Assembly (NCBI RefSeq): GCF_026262505.1
Contig: NC_067203.1
Location: 1 to 64,000 of the forward strand
Direction: 5' to 3'
Length of the DNA stretch: 64,000 nt
Source: Trichomonas vaginalis G3
Lineage: Eukaryota > Parabasalia > Trichomonadida > Trichomonadidae
Every line of letters begins with the position of its first letter. The first letter of the stretch is position 1. Shown here one piece after another: positions 18,294-27,787 of this stretch. Position numbers and translations under genes: made by a program. The notes under the pieces are model-generated. The model did not search any database. It was given only the letters and a program-made list of their open reading frames with translations, and was not told the origin of the DNA.

Positions 18294-21200
18294 TCATTGA
18301 ACGCGGTACCATGCGAATATAGTCACAAATGGTGGCATATAATCTGCACCCGAGCCTGTTGGATTTGTTGTGAAAGTGTGTGAATGATTTCCTGTGGTTC
18401 CACAGAAAATACCTGCGCTTGAATCTACTGGGTCACTTGAAATATCATATCTATGCATTCCCTGTCTATCCGAACCTGCTGCAAGATTTGTATAACCTCT
18501 TTTTGTTATTGAATGTGAATGATTACCTGTTGTGTTTGTAGTTCCAGTATGAGTGTGCGGTGGAAGGTTTGCTTCTTTAATTTTCTTCGAACCCCCCGTT
18601 TGCTTTGAAGAGTTAGCACAGTATAAGAATTTGTCTACAATCTGTTCCCACGTACCAAAACCTAAAACTGTTTCTGGATTTGTTGAGTTCATTGACGTAT
18701 AAATAGAGCCTATAGGATATATGGTTTCAAGAATCTGAGTCTTCATTGTTTGAAGTTCATGTTTAACATTTATAAATCCTTTGCCATCTACAATATTTAT
18801 ATTGTTTGTTATTAAACCATTAGGAAAAGTAGGAGGATAAATTCTTTGTTCTTGTACAGTTGCACCGTTTCTTCCTGTTTTTGTTACTATTTTGATGCAT
18901 GCTTTAATTTCTTTAATCTTGATTGTTTGAAATTCTTCATGTGTATGGTTCTTGTCGGCTTTTCCATTAAGCGCAGCATTTACTTCCGACTTCTTTGCAT
19001 AATTTTCATCTACATAAGTTTTGTCTGCTTTTTATCTAACATTGCTGGTAGTTCATGTGTTTCAAAGTTTCTGGCATGACCTTCAATGTTCATACATCTG
19101 TTATCTAAATTGTTAAGAGTATCTTTTACGCTTGTACTCGGATTCTCTAAAGGTGCACTTGAACCAGGGTATAGTTCAATATTATGTCGTCTGCTCTAAC
19201 AGTAGTGAAGGATTTATGTGTATGTTCTTTGTCGCTTTTTATCTAACATTGCTGGTAGTTCATATGTTCAAAGTTTCTGGCATGACCTTCAATGTTCATA
19301 CATTTGTTATTTAAGGAGTTTAGTGTATCTTTTACGCTTGTACTCGGATTCTCTAAAGGTGCACTTGAACCAAGGGTATAGTTCAATATTATGTCGTCTG
19401 CTCTAACAGTAGTGAAGGATTTATGTGTATGGTTCTTGTCAGCTTTACTATTTAATGTAGCTTGAAGTTCATTTATATCGGAGATATTGTGTTTATGAGA
19501 TTTCAAAACTTTGTTCGTTACGTCAAGTTCATCTTTGTCAGCTTTACTTTTAATAGCATCTTCAAAAGTTATTTTTGCCTTAACTCTCAAAGTAAATCTT
19601 GGTTCAACTAATACACCGTTAACATTGAAAGTAGAGGCATAAATTTCACCGGTATAACCAAATGCTTCTGGTGCTTTAGCTACATCATACTGTACAGTAC
19701 TTATGTCATAACCTTTAGCACGAATGTATTTATATCTTCTTTCATTAACATTTTTTGTCTTCGCTTCATCACTTCGTGTTAAATATCCATGGTAGTCCGT
19801 TATAATCTGTTCGTCTGAAGTTATATAATGAACATGGTTTTTATCTGCTTTTTGTGAAAGAAGTTCAACAACTTTTGCTTCACTTATGTTACCAGTGTCA
19901 CTTTCATTTATTTTTGTCAGCATTGCGTTCAAAACTTCATAAAGACTAACTACTTCTTTTGGTTCTTGAAACAATGAGTCAAAAGTCTTTCTTAACATTA
20001 CATCTTCAACTGTTATGACTGAGTCAATACCTTTCTCTTTTATTGTCTTAGCTAACTGACCTAAAACAACGAACATATAGTCTAAAATATTATCTTCAGT
20101 GTTAAACACTATACAGTTTTCACGAATTGTTGTGTTTGTTGCTGTTAAAACTTCTTTAAACTCAGGATATATATTCAGTAGATTTTCAACAATTGTTTGA
20201 ACCACTTGTCCTCCTTCATCTAAATCTCTTGCTGCCATTAAAGGATGTAAATTAATTGGTTCAATAATTCCGAGACGAGGGTTGTAAGCAAGTCCGTCGA
20301 ACATATTTTTACGTTTGAGTGCCCAGTTAGTTAGTTTCTTTGTATTATATGTTACTTTACCCCATAAATTTTTGAGACCGTCAAAGAAACTTCCTGTATT
20401 TCCATGTAATTTAGCAAACTCAACATAAAACTTCATGCTATCTATGCCACCAAGAAAAGCCCAGAGTGCATCTATCTCACTTTGCATGGTTATAAGAGAT
20501 GCAGTTGTTACACCTGATGAAAATAAAGTAAACAACCACCCTAACCAACTCTTACCTGCTCCACTTTGTTCTACTTTCACAAAATCACTGATATGACTTT
20601 TTAAGTATTCTTTCGTAAGTAATGTGTCTCCAGGTGTAACGTCTCTAACGATATTATCTCCGTCAAAAGTCAATGTTCTAACTTGTGTCCGTGCAGCCTT
20701 TATTTTAAGGCATGCATAGTCTGGTGTTTGAGGAGCAGAAGGCTCGATGTATGTAATTTTAAAGAAATCGTCATAATTTTTCTTAAAGGTTTCATATGTT
20801 GTTTTGAATGTATTGAACCTCATTATTATATCAAGAAGTTTTGTCAATGAGTCAGCAATTGCTTCATCTACTGTTGACGTTTTGAGTTTTATTTCTGCTG
20901 AGTCGTTTATGAATGGTACTTGACATTGAGTTGTATATGGGTCAAATCCTGTAGGACCCAAATGAAGCAAGTAGTCTAAAATATCACGAACAGACTTTGA
21001 GACAGTTGTGTCGTTCTTCATGACGATTTCACCATTTACAATGAATGGCATAGTACATGAAGTTATTTGTGGGTCAAAACCAGAAGGATTGAAATGAAGC
21101 ATATAGTTCAGCGCCTCATACACTGACTTATACACTGTTTCATTATTTTTTGACACAATTTCACCATTTACAATGAATGGCATTGTCGAAGGAGTTGTTT

Positions 21201-21486
21201 TTGTATCGAACCCTGAAGGATTGAAGTTAAGAATGCTTTCAAGAGCTTCATATACAGACCTATAAACAGTTGTGTCGTTCTTCATGACGATTTCACCATT
21301 TACAATGAATGGCATAGTACATGGAGTTAAAATAGGGTCAAACTTTTCATAGTCCTTCCATGTTATGTATTTCTCAGTATTTCCATCAGTGATAACAATA
21401 TATTTGTCAGTAAGTGTGAGAGAGTATTGACCAAAATATAAACGTTTAGCTCTGTCAGCTTCATACGCATATGCAGCTATACTCAT
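18294..21486 (-). pseudogene. Phage-tail-fibre-like protein
   Basis: Very long fibre gene, about 1050 codons, broken (about three breaks). Near the start, three copies of a ~40-residue repeat (TMPFIVNGEIVMKND, SVYEAL, FNPSGFD) and one degenerate copy. A hydrophobic patch (LGWLFTLFSSGVTTASLI) lies mid-way. Towards the end come phage-fibre repeats (KADKNHTHKSFTTV). The C-terminal 150 residues read IYPIGSIYTSMNSTNPETVL, PPHTHTGTTNTTGNHSHS and MPPFVTIFAWYR, the pattern of tail-collar/tail-fibre tips of tailed phages, whose HxH motifs bind metal in trimeric needles. Likely a receptor-binding or surface spike of the Maverick particle. Confidence 0.75.
19027..19440. repeat. ~207-bp tandem duplication inside the fibre gene
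   Basis: Two consecutive units start at GCTTTTTATCTAACATTGCT (19027 and 19234) and run through ACGCTTGTACTCGGATTCTC to the NHTHK-coding part. They differ at several positions. It duplicates one fibre-shaft repeat segment. Confidence 0.75.
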
Positions 21487-21503
21487 ATTTTAATGAGAAT
21501 AAA
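21487..21503. promoter_or_regulatory. 17-bp bidirectional promoter
   Basis: ATTTTAATGAGAATAAA separates the start codons of the fibre (minus) and a capsid-candidate (plus) gene. It is close to its own reverse complement at both ends (TTTTA and TAAA), like the spacers at 25902, 40109 and 55500. Confidence 0.55.
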
Positions 21504-22280
21504 ATGTTGTTCTATTTGCAAAGTACAGACCCAAACGAATACGGGACAGTAAAGCTACAAACAAACTTAGGTCTACAGAATGAGGCGCTTGCATTCAGAA
21601 TGGTTGACTTCAATACTATCGCTTCATTCGTTATAACAGATGAAACAGATTTCATGGAGATTGAAATAGATGGAAAGAAGCACGAAATAAGATTTCACAA
21701 TAATGTAGAATATAAGATGGAAACATTAGCTGGAGTGTTAAATGCTCTCATAAATACTACAATAAACAAGGATAACGAAGAAAACTTAATGAATGTTAAA
21801 CTTATTGCAGGAGTTTTGAAGTTCAGTTATGCGAAGGAGTTTAAGATAACACGAATGAGTCATAGAGTACAACTTCTTTTGGGTGCATACCATATGACAT
21901 TTCCTTTGAAAAGTGTTGACAAAACGATTGAGATGAAATCTGTTCCATACGTATGTTATGGTAATTGTTTATACATTGAGTCTAAAATAGCTAATGTCAC
22001 AGGCATTTCAGGAGTTAATAGTAAAGGTTCAGTAGAATATAAATCCTTCTGTTATGCAGTCAATTCAATGTTCATTCCAAACGTTCCTGTCATAGCAACT
22101 CATTTAGGTAAATGGGTTCGCATTAGTCCTCATAATTTGAAAGACATGCAATTCAGACTTGTTGACTTTCAAGGAGAGCCTGTAGAACTGAAGGCACCAG
22201 TGCGAATGACTGTTGAAGTTGACTTTTTAGAAAATATTAAATGCAACAGCTTACAAGAGAACTCAGAGCTAAAAATATAA
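21504..22280 (+). CDS. Structural protein candidate (penton-like)
   Basis: 258 codons from ATG 21504, the first ATG beyond the shared promoter. All-beta composition: MLFYLQSTDPNEYGTVKLQT, RMVDFNTIASFVI, IDGKKHEIRFHNN, and an end LKDMQFRLVDFQGEPVELK. The end resembles LANINLTLVDANFVPVKL at the end of 40709-41383 in Maverick 2, and both have a similar start, so the two are probably the same family. Conservation in both Mavericks and beta content suit a single-jelly-roll penton or other minor capsid protein; a direct motif is not available. Confidence 0.5.
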   Translation: MLFYLQSTDPNEYGTVKLQTNLGLQNEALAFRMVDFNTIASFVITDETDFMEIEIDGKKHEIRFHNNVEYKMETLAGVLNALINTTINKDNEENLMNVKLIAGVLKFSYAKEFKITRMSHRVQLLLGAYHMTFPLKSVDKTIEMKSVPYVCYGNCLYIESKIANVTGISGVNSKGSVEYKSFCYAVNSMFIPNVPVIATHLGKWVRISPHNLKDMQFRLVDFQGEPVELKAPVRMTVEVDFLENIKCNSLQENSELKI

Positions 22281-22483
22281 AGTATGAATGTTATGTATTA
22301 GGTCATGAACTTTGGTTGTTGCTGTTTGATGAAACAAATGAGTTAGTTATGTCAGTCAAGAGAACAGAAAAATATTGTGTTAGTGAAAACTGCACCAAGT
22401 CAATAAGATTAGGTTTGCATTATGAAGATGAGTTCGATACTGTTGAAGAAGTTTTGGATAGATATTACAAATTGCTAACTTGA
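22241..22483 (+). CDS. Hypothetical 80-aa protein
   Basis: 80 codons, starting inside the previous gene (about 40 bp overlap, different frame), as is common in compact viral genomes. Charged, mixed alpha/beta: IKYECYVLGHELWLLLFDE, then a helix-rich end EVLDRYYKLLT. Two Cys pairs are scattered. Not recognised. A hairpin that could end transcription follows at 22519. Confidence 0.5.
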   Translation: MQQLTRELRAKNIKYECYVLGHELWLLLFDETNELVMSVKRTEKYCVSENCTKSIRLGLHYEDEFDTVEEVLDRYYKLLT

Positions 22484-22518
22484 AATTTTTTTTGACTGAC
22501 GGCACAAAGCGCCAAGAT

Positions 22519-22533
22519 GGGCTCAAAGAGCCC
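22519..22533. terminator. Hairpin after the plus-strand pair
   Basis: GGGCTC-AAA-GAGCCC, a perfect 6-bp stem with a 3-nt loop, 36 bp after the stop at 22483 and followed by a T-rich stretch. The repeat at 23955 begins with the second half of this hairpin. Confidence 0.4.
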
Positions 22534-22602
22534 TCCTGACTGCTTTAATTTACTAAAACATATTTCAAACAAAGTTTATATTCTGTTGAAAGTTTTGTAT
22601 AT
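22522..22602 (+). repeat. 81-bp direct repeat, left copy
   Basis: From CTCAAAGAGCCCTCCTGACT to GAAAGTTTTGTATAT. The same 81 bp recur at 23955-24035 with no difference that I can find. The two copies enclose the transposon-like insertion. Confidence 0.88.
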
Positions 22603-22897
22603 GAAAAAACCAGAATTTTCGAAAAAGTGACACCAACTATTAAAGTTATTTTATTACTAGATTTATTTACAAATTATAAGATAATATCATTAACCGAATA
22701 TATTTTTAATATAAATAAAAAACTTTTTTTTACAAAAAATTACAATCAATCGATAAATATTATAAAACATTTATTCCAAAAAGATTAAGTAATAGGTGGG
22801 ATCCTGCATAAAATATAATTTTATGTCATAAAGTTTACAAATTTTAGATGGACCACAGTGAGAATGTGAGTGGTTAATTTAAAGGTGGTCTGATAAA

Positions 22898-23529
22898 GAT
22901 ATCGAAGCTTACTCAACAAAGCATGAAGCAGTTTCTAATACACAATCTTACTAGTTGTGTTTCGGTCGCCAGCGCTCTCATAGGGGTGCTGATTTCAAAA
23001 ACCACTACTTCAAATTATTCAACAATACTCAATGCAGCATGAAGCAGCTACTACTGCTGTATCTTACTGGTAGTGTTTTGGTCGTTGGCTCTTGCACAGT
23101 CTCTCAGATTTTCAATTTTTTTTTCAACACTATCTTGTTTCGCTCTCAGAAAGCTATCCTACAAAGACATCGAAGCTTACTCAACACAGCATGAAGCAGT
23201 TTCTAATACACAATCTTACTAGTTGTGTTTCGGTCGCCAGCGCTCTCATAGGGGTGCTGATTTCAAAAACCACTACTTCAAATTATTCAACAATACTCAA
23301 TGCAGCATGAAGCAGCTACTACTGCTGTATCTTACTGGTAGTGTTTTGGTCGTTGGCTCTTGCACAGTCTCTCTCAGATTTTCAATTTTTTTTTTCAACA
23401 CTATCTTGTTTCGCTCTCAGAAAGCTATCCTACAAAGACATCGAAGCTTACTCAACACAGCATGAAGCAGTTTCTAATACACAATCTTACTAGTTGTGTT
23501 TCGGTCGCCAGCGCTCTCATAGGGGTGCA
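22898..23529 (+). repeat. ~270-bp tandem repeat, 2.3 copies
   Basis: Units start at about 22898, 23166 and 23437 with GAYATCGAAGCTTACTCAAC; the third is partial. Each unit is itself a diverged doublet: ATGAAGCAGTTTCTAATACA and ATGAAGCAGCTACTACTGCT lie about 118 bp apart and lead into similar TTACTRGT-GTGTTT-GGTCG text. This is a higher-order repeat. Confidence 0.85.
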
Positions 23530-23635
23530 CCGAAATTCAATTGTTAATGATATCAATTCACAAATTGGAATCGAAGATCAGTATGAAATTTAAAATATAA
23601 ATAAATTTTAATTATATTATTTTTAATTTTTTTAA

Positions 23636-23880
23636 ATAAATATACATATATAAATACATGCATATATACATATATAAATATATACATATATAAATATATA
23701 CATATATAAATATATACATATATAAATATATACATATATAAATATATACATATATAAATATATACATATATAAATATATACATATATAAATATATACATA
23801 TATAAATATATACATATATAAATATATACATATATAAATATACATATATAAATATATTTATATATATAAATATATAAATA
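23636..23880 (+). repeat. 16-bp minisatellite (AAATATATACATATAT)n
   Basis: About 14 copies of a 16-bp AT-only/one-C unit, with a slightly irregular edge. Open frames across it are an artefact of the repeat. Confidence 0.9.
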
Positions 23881-23954
23881 ACAAAATACAATCAAAAAAA
23901 TAGTGTTTGGAAATTTAAGGTTAAGTGTCACTTTTTCGTAAATTCTACCACACT

Positions 23955-24035
23955 CTCAAAGAGCCCTCCTGACTGCTTTAATTTACTAAAACATATTTCA
24001 AACAAAGTTTATATTCTGTTGAAAGTTTTGTATAT
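23955..24035 (+). repeat. 81-bp direct repeat, right copy
   Basis: Second copy of 22522-22602, directly after the inserted transposon. After it the Maverick sequence continues towards the gene at 24099. Confidence 0.88.
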
Positions 24036-24098
24036 TCATTCGAATATTTATACTTAAACTCAACTCCTGTAGTTCCTGGTGTTTCAATGATGCGGATG

Positions 24099-24590
24099 TT
24101 ACCTATTTTCATGAATAGTGGAGTTTGACACAGCATTCGATTTCAGGGTCGAGATAGTCATGACACATTGTTTCCCTGTTATTCGTGAGATAACATTTTC
24201 AAGGTCCTCCTTTGTTAGAATTATTTGGTTCTTACTTATAAGATTTGTCAAAAGCTTCTTATCGTCTTTGAGTAAAATTGTTTGGTATAACTGAAGAAGG
24301 TAATGGTCTACGTTATCTGAAGGATTTGTTTGAACATTTGTGTAAGGATTGTCGTTGGCTTCTCTTGAAAGAATTTGGTCCAGTGGTGGATACTCTAACT
24401 TAACATCTGATGTAGCGTTAGCGTTTGAAGCTGTGTTTAAATTCACGGATTTCAGCTCTGGTTCTGGTTCTTTCAAACACTCTGAACTATAGTTCTTTAT
24501 GACAATATTGTTTGTCGTTCGTGAGTCAACATTTGATGTTGGTTCAATTGGAACATTAACGGCACCAGCTAAGATGGATTTGCTTCTCAT
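24099..24590 (-). CDS. Hypothetical protein, 163 aa
   Basis: 163 codons; Ser/Asn/Thr-rich, low-complexity first half (LNTASNANATSDVKLEYPPL), more helical second half (YLLQLYQTILLKDDKKLL, KEDLENVISRITGK). No family recognised. Head to head with 24616 over a 25-bp spacer. The composition suggests a flexible virion or linker protein; that is a guess. Confidence 0.45.
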   Translation of the reverse strand: MRSKSILAGAVNVPIEPTSNVDSRTTNNIVIKNYSSECLKEPEPELKSVNLNTASNANATSDVKLEYPPLDQILSREANDNPYTNVQTNPSDNVDHYLLQLYQTILLKDDKKLLTNLISKNQIILTKEDLENVISRITGKQCVMTISTLKSNAVSNSTIHENR

Positions 24591-24615
24591 TTCATATAGA
24601 ATAAAAACCTTTTAT
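24591..24615. promoter_or_regulatory. 25-bp bidirectional promoter
   Basis: Spacer TTCATATAGAATAAAAACCT then TTTAT between start codons on opposite strands. It contains TTTTAT and ATAAAA blocks like the other short divergent spacers. Confidence 0.45.
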
Positions 24616-25017
24616 ATGTATGAAATGAACAATATACTCGACAAGGGTTTGAATGTAAAGCTAACGAATGAAAATATTGTTGAATTCACTGAGACAGGAG
24701 CTGTGTATAAAGATGTAGAACTACTGAACAAAAGAGCTAAGGGAAGAAGCAGGAACATGAACAAAGGGTGGAAGCCTATAAAAATTTATGTCAATGATGG
24801 CTCAGGAGGTTCAAACATAAAGTATGCAGAAAGTTATAGAGTTTATGCTCTCAAAGGTGAAAAGCCTTCATTTAAGAACAGCTATTCTAACGCATATCCT
24901 CAAAAGCTAACGGATGGGGAAGTGGATGATATGAATGACAGCAAAAATATTAACAGAAATGGCGACAGAGATGCATGGAATTTGTTTACCATCAGTCAAT
25001 TGAAGGTTAAACTTTAA
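24616..25017 (+). CDS. Hypothetical protein, 133 aa
   Basis: 133 codons from ATG 24616 (a second in-frame ATG lies three codons on). Reads ILDKGLNVKLTNENIVEFTE, a basic patch LLNKRAKGRSRNMNKGW, KIYVNDGSGGSNIKYAESYR and an Asn/Asp-rich end. Not recognised. Its stop shares the palindromic TTAA at 25014-25017 with the stop of the convergent ATPase gene, an extreme of compaction. Confidence 0.5.
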   Translation: MYEMNNILDKGLNVKLTNENIVEFTETGAVYKDVELLNKRAKGRSRNMNKGWKPIKIYVNDGSGGSNIKYAESYRVYALKGEKPSFKNSYSNAYPQKLTDGEVDDMNDSKNINRNGDRDAWNLFTISQLKVKL

Positions 25018-25901
25018 AACAATGTTGGTCGTTCCCATGGAATATTTTTGACTTTAATGGTATTAGTCATGATATGAATCTCAAGGTATGAACGAGGAGA
25101 GATGAGAGACTTATATGCTTCCCAAATTTCTTCAAAAGGTAATGTTATACCTGACTGTTTCCAAATGAGTTCAATGTCATAGCGTGAGAAACCTTGAAAG
25201 ATAACGAAGTCAGTTATGAGACGTTTTATGTTTAAAGCTAAAAACCTCCATGTTTGCATAAGTATTGCTACAGTTAAATGGTAATGTCTGACTTTAGTTA
25301 TGATGTTAGCTAATGGTGAGTCAGGCTTTGAAACTAAACCTTTTCCGGCGAAGTCGTCACAAACTAATAAAGTGTTTGATGGATATTTTTTGAAGGGGTA
25401 TTTTGAAAGTTTTGATAGAATGTAGTTTGTCAGTCGTTTCATATCGTAAACTCCTGAGTACTGACGCAAGTGGTGTTTGTCAATAATTCTTTCCATCTCC
25501 TCAGAAGTCTTTTGCATTCCTGACTGTATAAATTCAACGATGGCATAATATTTTCTCTTACGTCGAATGTAACGTTGAAGAAATTCAATGAGTTCACTGT
25601 CTGGAACTTTAACGACAGAGGCTTGAACTTTTGACATAAATGTTTTCGCTGTTGAGTCCATAGAGTCTGAAGTTGCTGATATAATGATTTGGTCATAATA
25701 TGAGTCATTTCCTAAACGTTCTGTTATGAGTATATGACGAATGAGGTTAAATGTCTTACCTGAACCCATCTTTCCACAATAGAAATACACACCATTTGAA
25801 CAGAACTCATAATCTTTGCTGAAAGGAAGAATAAGAGAAGAGTTAAGTTTGTCTGTAGTTTCATTCATGTCTTCATCTACGTCATGTATTAAATGCTTCA
25901 T
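25014..25901 (-). CDS. Genome-packaging ATPase (FtsK/A32-like)
   Basis: 295 codons, whole. Walker A CGKMGSGKTFNLIRH near residue 43, Walker B NTLLVCDDFAGKG near residue 185, and a following sensor region VRHYHLTVAILMQTWRFL. This is the DNA-packaging ATPase that Polintons share with poxvirus A32 and adenovirus IVa2-like proteins; it pumps genome DNA into capsids. The Maverick 2 equivalent (43748-44644) has the same motif order. Head to head with a capsid candidate over only 16 bp, so the two are probably transcribed together. Confidence 0.88.
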   Translation of the reverse strand: MKHLIHDVDEDMNETTDKLNSSLILPFSKDYEFCSNGVYFYCGKMGSGKTFNLIRHILITERLGNDSYYDQIIISATSDSMDSTAKTFMSKVQASVVKVPDSELIEFLQRYIRRKRKYYAIVEFIQSGMQKTSEEMERIIDKHHLRQYSGVYDMKRLTNYILSKLSKYPFKKYPSNTLLVCDDFAGKGLVSKPDSPLANIITKVRHYHLTVAILMQTWRFLALNIKRLITDFVIFQGFSRYDIELIWKQSGITLPFEEIWEAYKSLISPRSYLEIHIMTNTIKVKNIPWERPTLF

Positions 25902-25917
25902 TTTATCTCCATTAAAA
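25902..25917. promoter_or_regulatory. 16-bp bidirectional promoter
   Basis: TTTATCTCCATTAAAA is all that separates the ATG of the ATPase (minus) from the ATG at 25918 (plus). Its two ends are near mirror images (TTTAT and TTAAAA). Confidence 0.6.
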
Positions 25918-26799
25918 ATGCAAGTCAGAAATATTCAGAACATAGCACCGAGTCTAACTGACAAGAGTATAAAGATATACTATGAACATGTTATGATGAA
26001 ACCAACCAAAATTCAAGAAAGTCAGTATACTTATGAATATCCAAGACACTGGGTAGAGTATGTAGGAGGTGAGAAAGCTATTGAAATCAGACAGGTTCGA
26101 AGTATTCCAGCAGGAAGAACAATATTATTGAAGAACTTTAATGTTTTGAGGTATAATGATGAAACAAAGAAGCAAGATAGTTTCCCTGTTGCTGTGTATG
26201 TGAACTTAGATACAGGAGATGACATGAAAGTTTTTAATACAAAGCTTCAAACGGTAGTGAGAGAACAACTGACTGCGGAAGGACATCCATTACCTTCAGA
26301 AGTTACCATAGCATATAATTTTGAAACAAACTCAATAGATTTTAAAGTCGTCTCTGCAAAGAAGTCAGGTTTTACATTTAATGAAGCAGATGTATATTCG
26401 AATGAAAACTTCAAAGCTATTGCATGGTTAGATAATGACGATTGCTTTAAGAAAATATTTAAATACAGTGACTCAACGATGTCAATAGATGACCTTCGTG
26501 GAATGTTACCATCGACGTTTACAGTAGAAGGTTCAGCAGGATTGCTTACAAGATTGTCAATTGGTGGTATTTGGTCTCGTGAGAACATTGTTATAAAATC
26601 CAGTATAAGTGAATTTGCTGAAGAATCTATATTATGTCTTTCAAACTATATGTATTCGCCGCCAAAGCATTATAGTATAACAAACTTTGTCAGTAAGTTT
26701 AACATAAGACTTGTCGAACCTTCTTCAATGAAAGATGTTGTGCTACCTAAAGATGGAAAGGATGGACTCATTATTGAGATGATTTTAATAGCATATTAA
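25918..26799 (+). CDS. Minor capsid candidate
   Basis: 293 codons from ATG 25918 directly after the short spacer; the frame is open further upstream but that part overlaps the ATPase gene. Beta-rich: YTYEYPRHWVEYVGGEKAIE, PVAVYVNLDTGDDMKVFNT, ILCLSNYMYSPPKHYSITNF and an end DGLIIEMILIAY. It belongs with 6824-7679 and 55518-56366: all three have a Y/F-P-x-x-W motif early and a long final beta segment. Head-to-head placement with the packaging ATPase fits a particle protein. Confidence 0.55.
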   Translation: MQVRNIQNIAPSLTDKSIKIYYEHVMMKPTKIQESQYTYEYPRHWVEYVGGEKAIEIRQVRSIPAGRTILLKNFNVLRYNDETKKQDSFPVAVYVNLDTGDDMKVFNTKLQTVVREQLTAEGHPLPSEVTIAYNFETNSIDFKVVSAKKSGFTFNEADVYSNENFKAIAWLDNDDCFKKIFKYSDSTMSIDDLRGMLPSTFTVEGSAGLLTRLSIGGIWSRENIVIKSSISEFAEESILCLSNYMYSPPKHYSITNFVSKFNIRLVEPSSMKDVVLPKDGKDGLIIEMILIAY

Positions 26800-27024
26800 A
26801 TGAGCTTGTTCTTGAAGGTCATTCATGATGAAATAACTGTTGTAGAAGATGTTAGCAATTGTTCAGACATTTTGAAGCGTATAGATGATATAAGAAAGAA
26901 GTTAGATAGACCGCAAAGTAGTGAGGGCGAAGCCCGTGAGAACGCTTATGTTTCATTGACTTTCTCCAGTAACGAGAACTTTTATGAGATAATATTGAAG
27001 AGAGATGATTTTAATATGGTGTAA
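26800..27024 (+). CDS. Hypothetical 74-aa protein
   Basis: 74 codons whose ATG follows immediately on the stop of the previous gene, so the two are probably on one transcript. Helical middle (CSDILKRIDDIRKKLDRP) and a beta end (NENFYEIILKRDDF). Not recognised. Confidence 0.5.
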   Translation: MSLFLKVIHDEITVVEDVSNCSDILKRIDDIRKKLDRPQSSEGEARENAYVSLTFSSNENFYEIILKRDDFNMV

Positions 27025-27552
27025 ATGGTAGCTTGGGCAGCTTTAGGCGCAATGGGAACAAAAGCATTAGCATTTGGAGCAAAAGCACTTGGAGCTTATG
27101 ACGCAGTAAATAAAATGAGTGGAGGAAGGGTTTCGAAGACATTAGATGCAAATAAAGGGAAGATTGGAGGCTGGGTTGCAAAGAAGTTAAGATTAAATAA
27201 AATAGGGCTCATAAATAAAGCATCCAATTTGGTTGCGACTGAGTCAGAAAATGCTTTAGGAAAGGACGATGAGTTTGCAAAACACGCAAAAGACTTTAAT
27301 GACCAGATGAAAGGTGAAACAATGCATTTAAATAGAGTCGATGGAACTAAAGAAAATGTTTCTTCTCCACCAGCGGTTTATCCATACGGACCTTATGGAA
27401 TGTATGGAAACCCTTACGAAAGACCATTTGACCCATTGACTGGTGGAAGTAACTGGTATCATTACGGCCGAAGAAGAAAGACAGTCAAGTTGGAGACAGA
27501 CGTGAAGAAAGCAACTAAAAAGAAACCAAGGAAGAGAGTTATAAAGCAATGA
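27025..27552 (+). CDS. Small virion protein candidate, Gly/Ala amphipathic start
   Basis: 175 codons; start directly after the previous stop, making a three-gene run. The first 50 residues are Ala/Gly-rich and amphipathic (VAWAALGAMGTKALAFGAKA, LGAYDAVNKMSGG), the middle is charged, then comes a Tyr/Gly/Pro stretch (YPYGPYGMYGNPYERPFDPL) and a strongly basic end (KKATKKKPRKRVIKQ). The layout recalls adenovirus protein VI-like and other membrane-active internal virion proteins; that is a resemblance of composition only. The stop codon lies inside the right TIR. Confidence 0.5.
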   Translation: MVAWAALGAMGTKALAFGAKALGAYDAVNKMSGGRVSKTLDANKGKIGGWVAKKLRLNKIGLINKASNLVATESENALGKDDEFAKHAKDFNDQMKGETMHLNRVDGTKENVSSPPAVYPYGPYGMYGNPYERPFDPLTGGSNWYHYGRRRKTVKLETDVKKATKKKPRKRVIKQ

Positions 27553-27656
27553 ATTCAACAGGGTGAAAAAACAGGTGAAAAAAGAGGTGAGATCTCACCA
27601 CTTCACCTAAATTTATTTTTGTGCTATGTTTTCATACGTGTGAGGGTGGTGATATC

Positions 27657-27784
27657 ATTTATTTTTTATTTTATTTTTTATTTTATTTTTATTTTATTTT
27701 TATTTATTTTTATTTTATTTTTATTTTATTTTTTATTTTATTTTTTATTTTATTTTTTATTTTATTTTTTATTTTATTTTTATA
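27657..27784. repeat. TTTTATTTTA low-complexity tract (right)
   Basis: Expanded version of the tract at 3513-3587, upstream of the right TIR gene. Confidence 0.8.
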
Positions 27785-27787
27785 TAA

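Larger units (their letters stand above)
22612..23946. mobile_element. Non-autonomous TIR transposon in Maverick 1
   Basis: A 1335-bp segment with 22-bp TIRs, AGAATTTTCGAAAAAGTGAC at the left (22612-22633) and the mirror AGAATTTACGAAAAAGTGAC read inward from 23946 (one mismatch in 22). It has no coding capacity: it holds about 2.3 tandem copies of a ~270-bp unit and a 16-bp minisatellite. Instead of a short target duplication it is framed by an 81-bp direct repeat, 9 and 8 bp away from the TIRs. The family is not identified. Confidence 0.7.

Noticed and set aside
22955-23593. Repeated open frames of 70-80 codons in the tandem repeat
   Set aside because: They repeat with the DNA unit, overlap one another and have no conserved protein features.
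23636-23880. CRISPR-like regular repeats
   Set aside because: The repeats are head to tail without unique spacers: a minisatellite.
23553-23931. Long open frames rich in Tyr, Ile and Met across the AT minisatellite
   Set aside because: They exist in several frames at once because the 16-bp unit has no stop; no start context or protein character.
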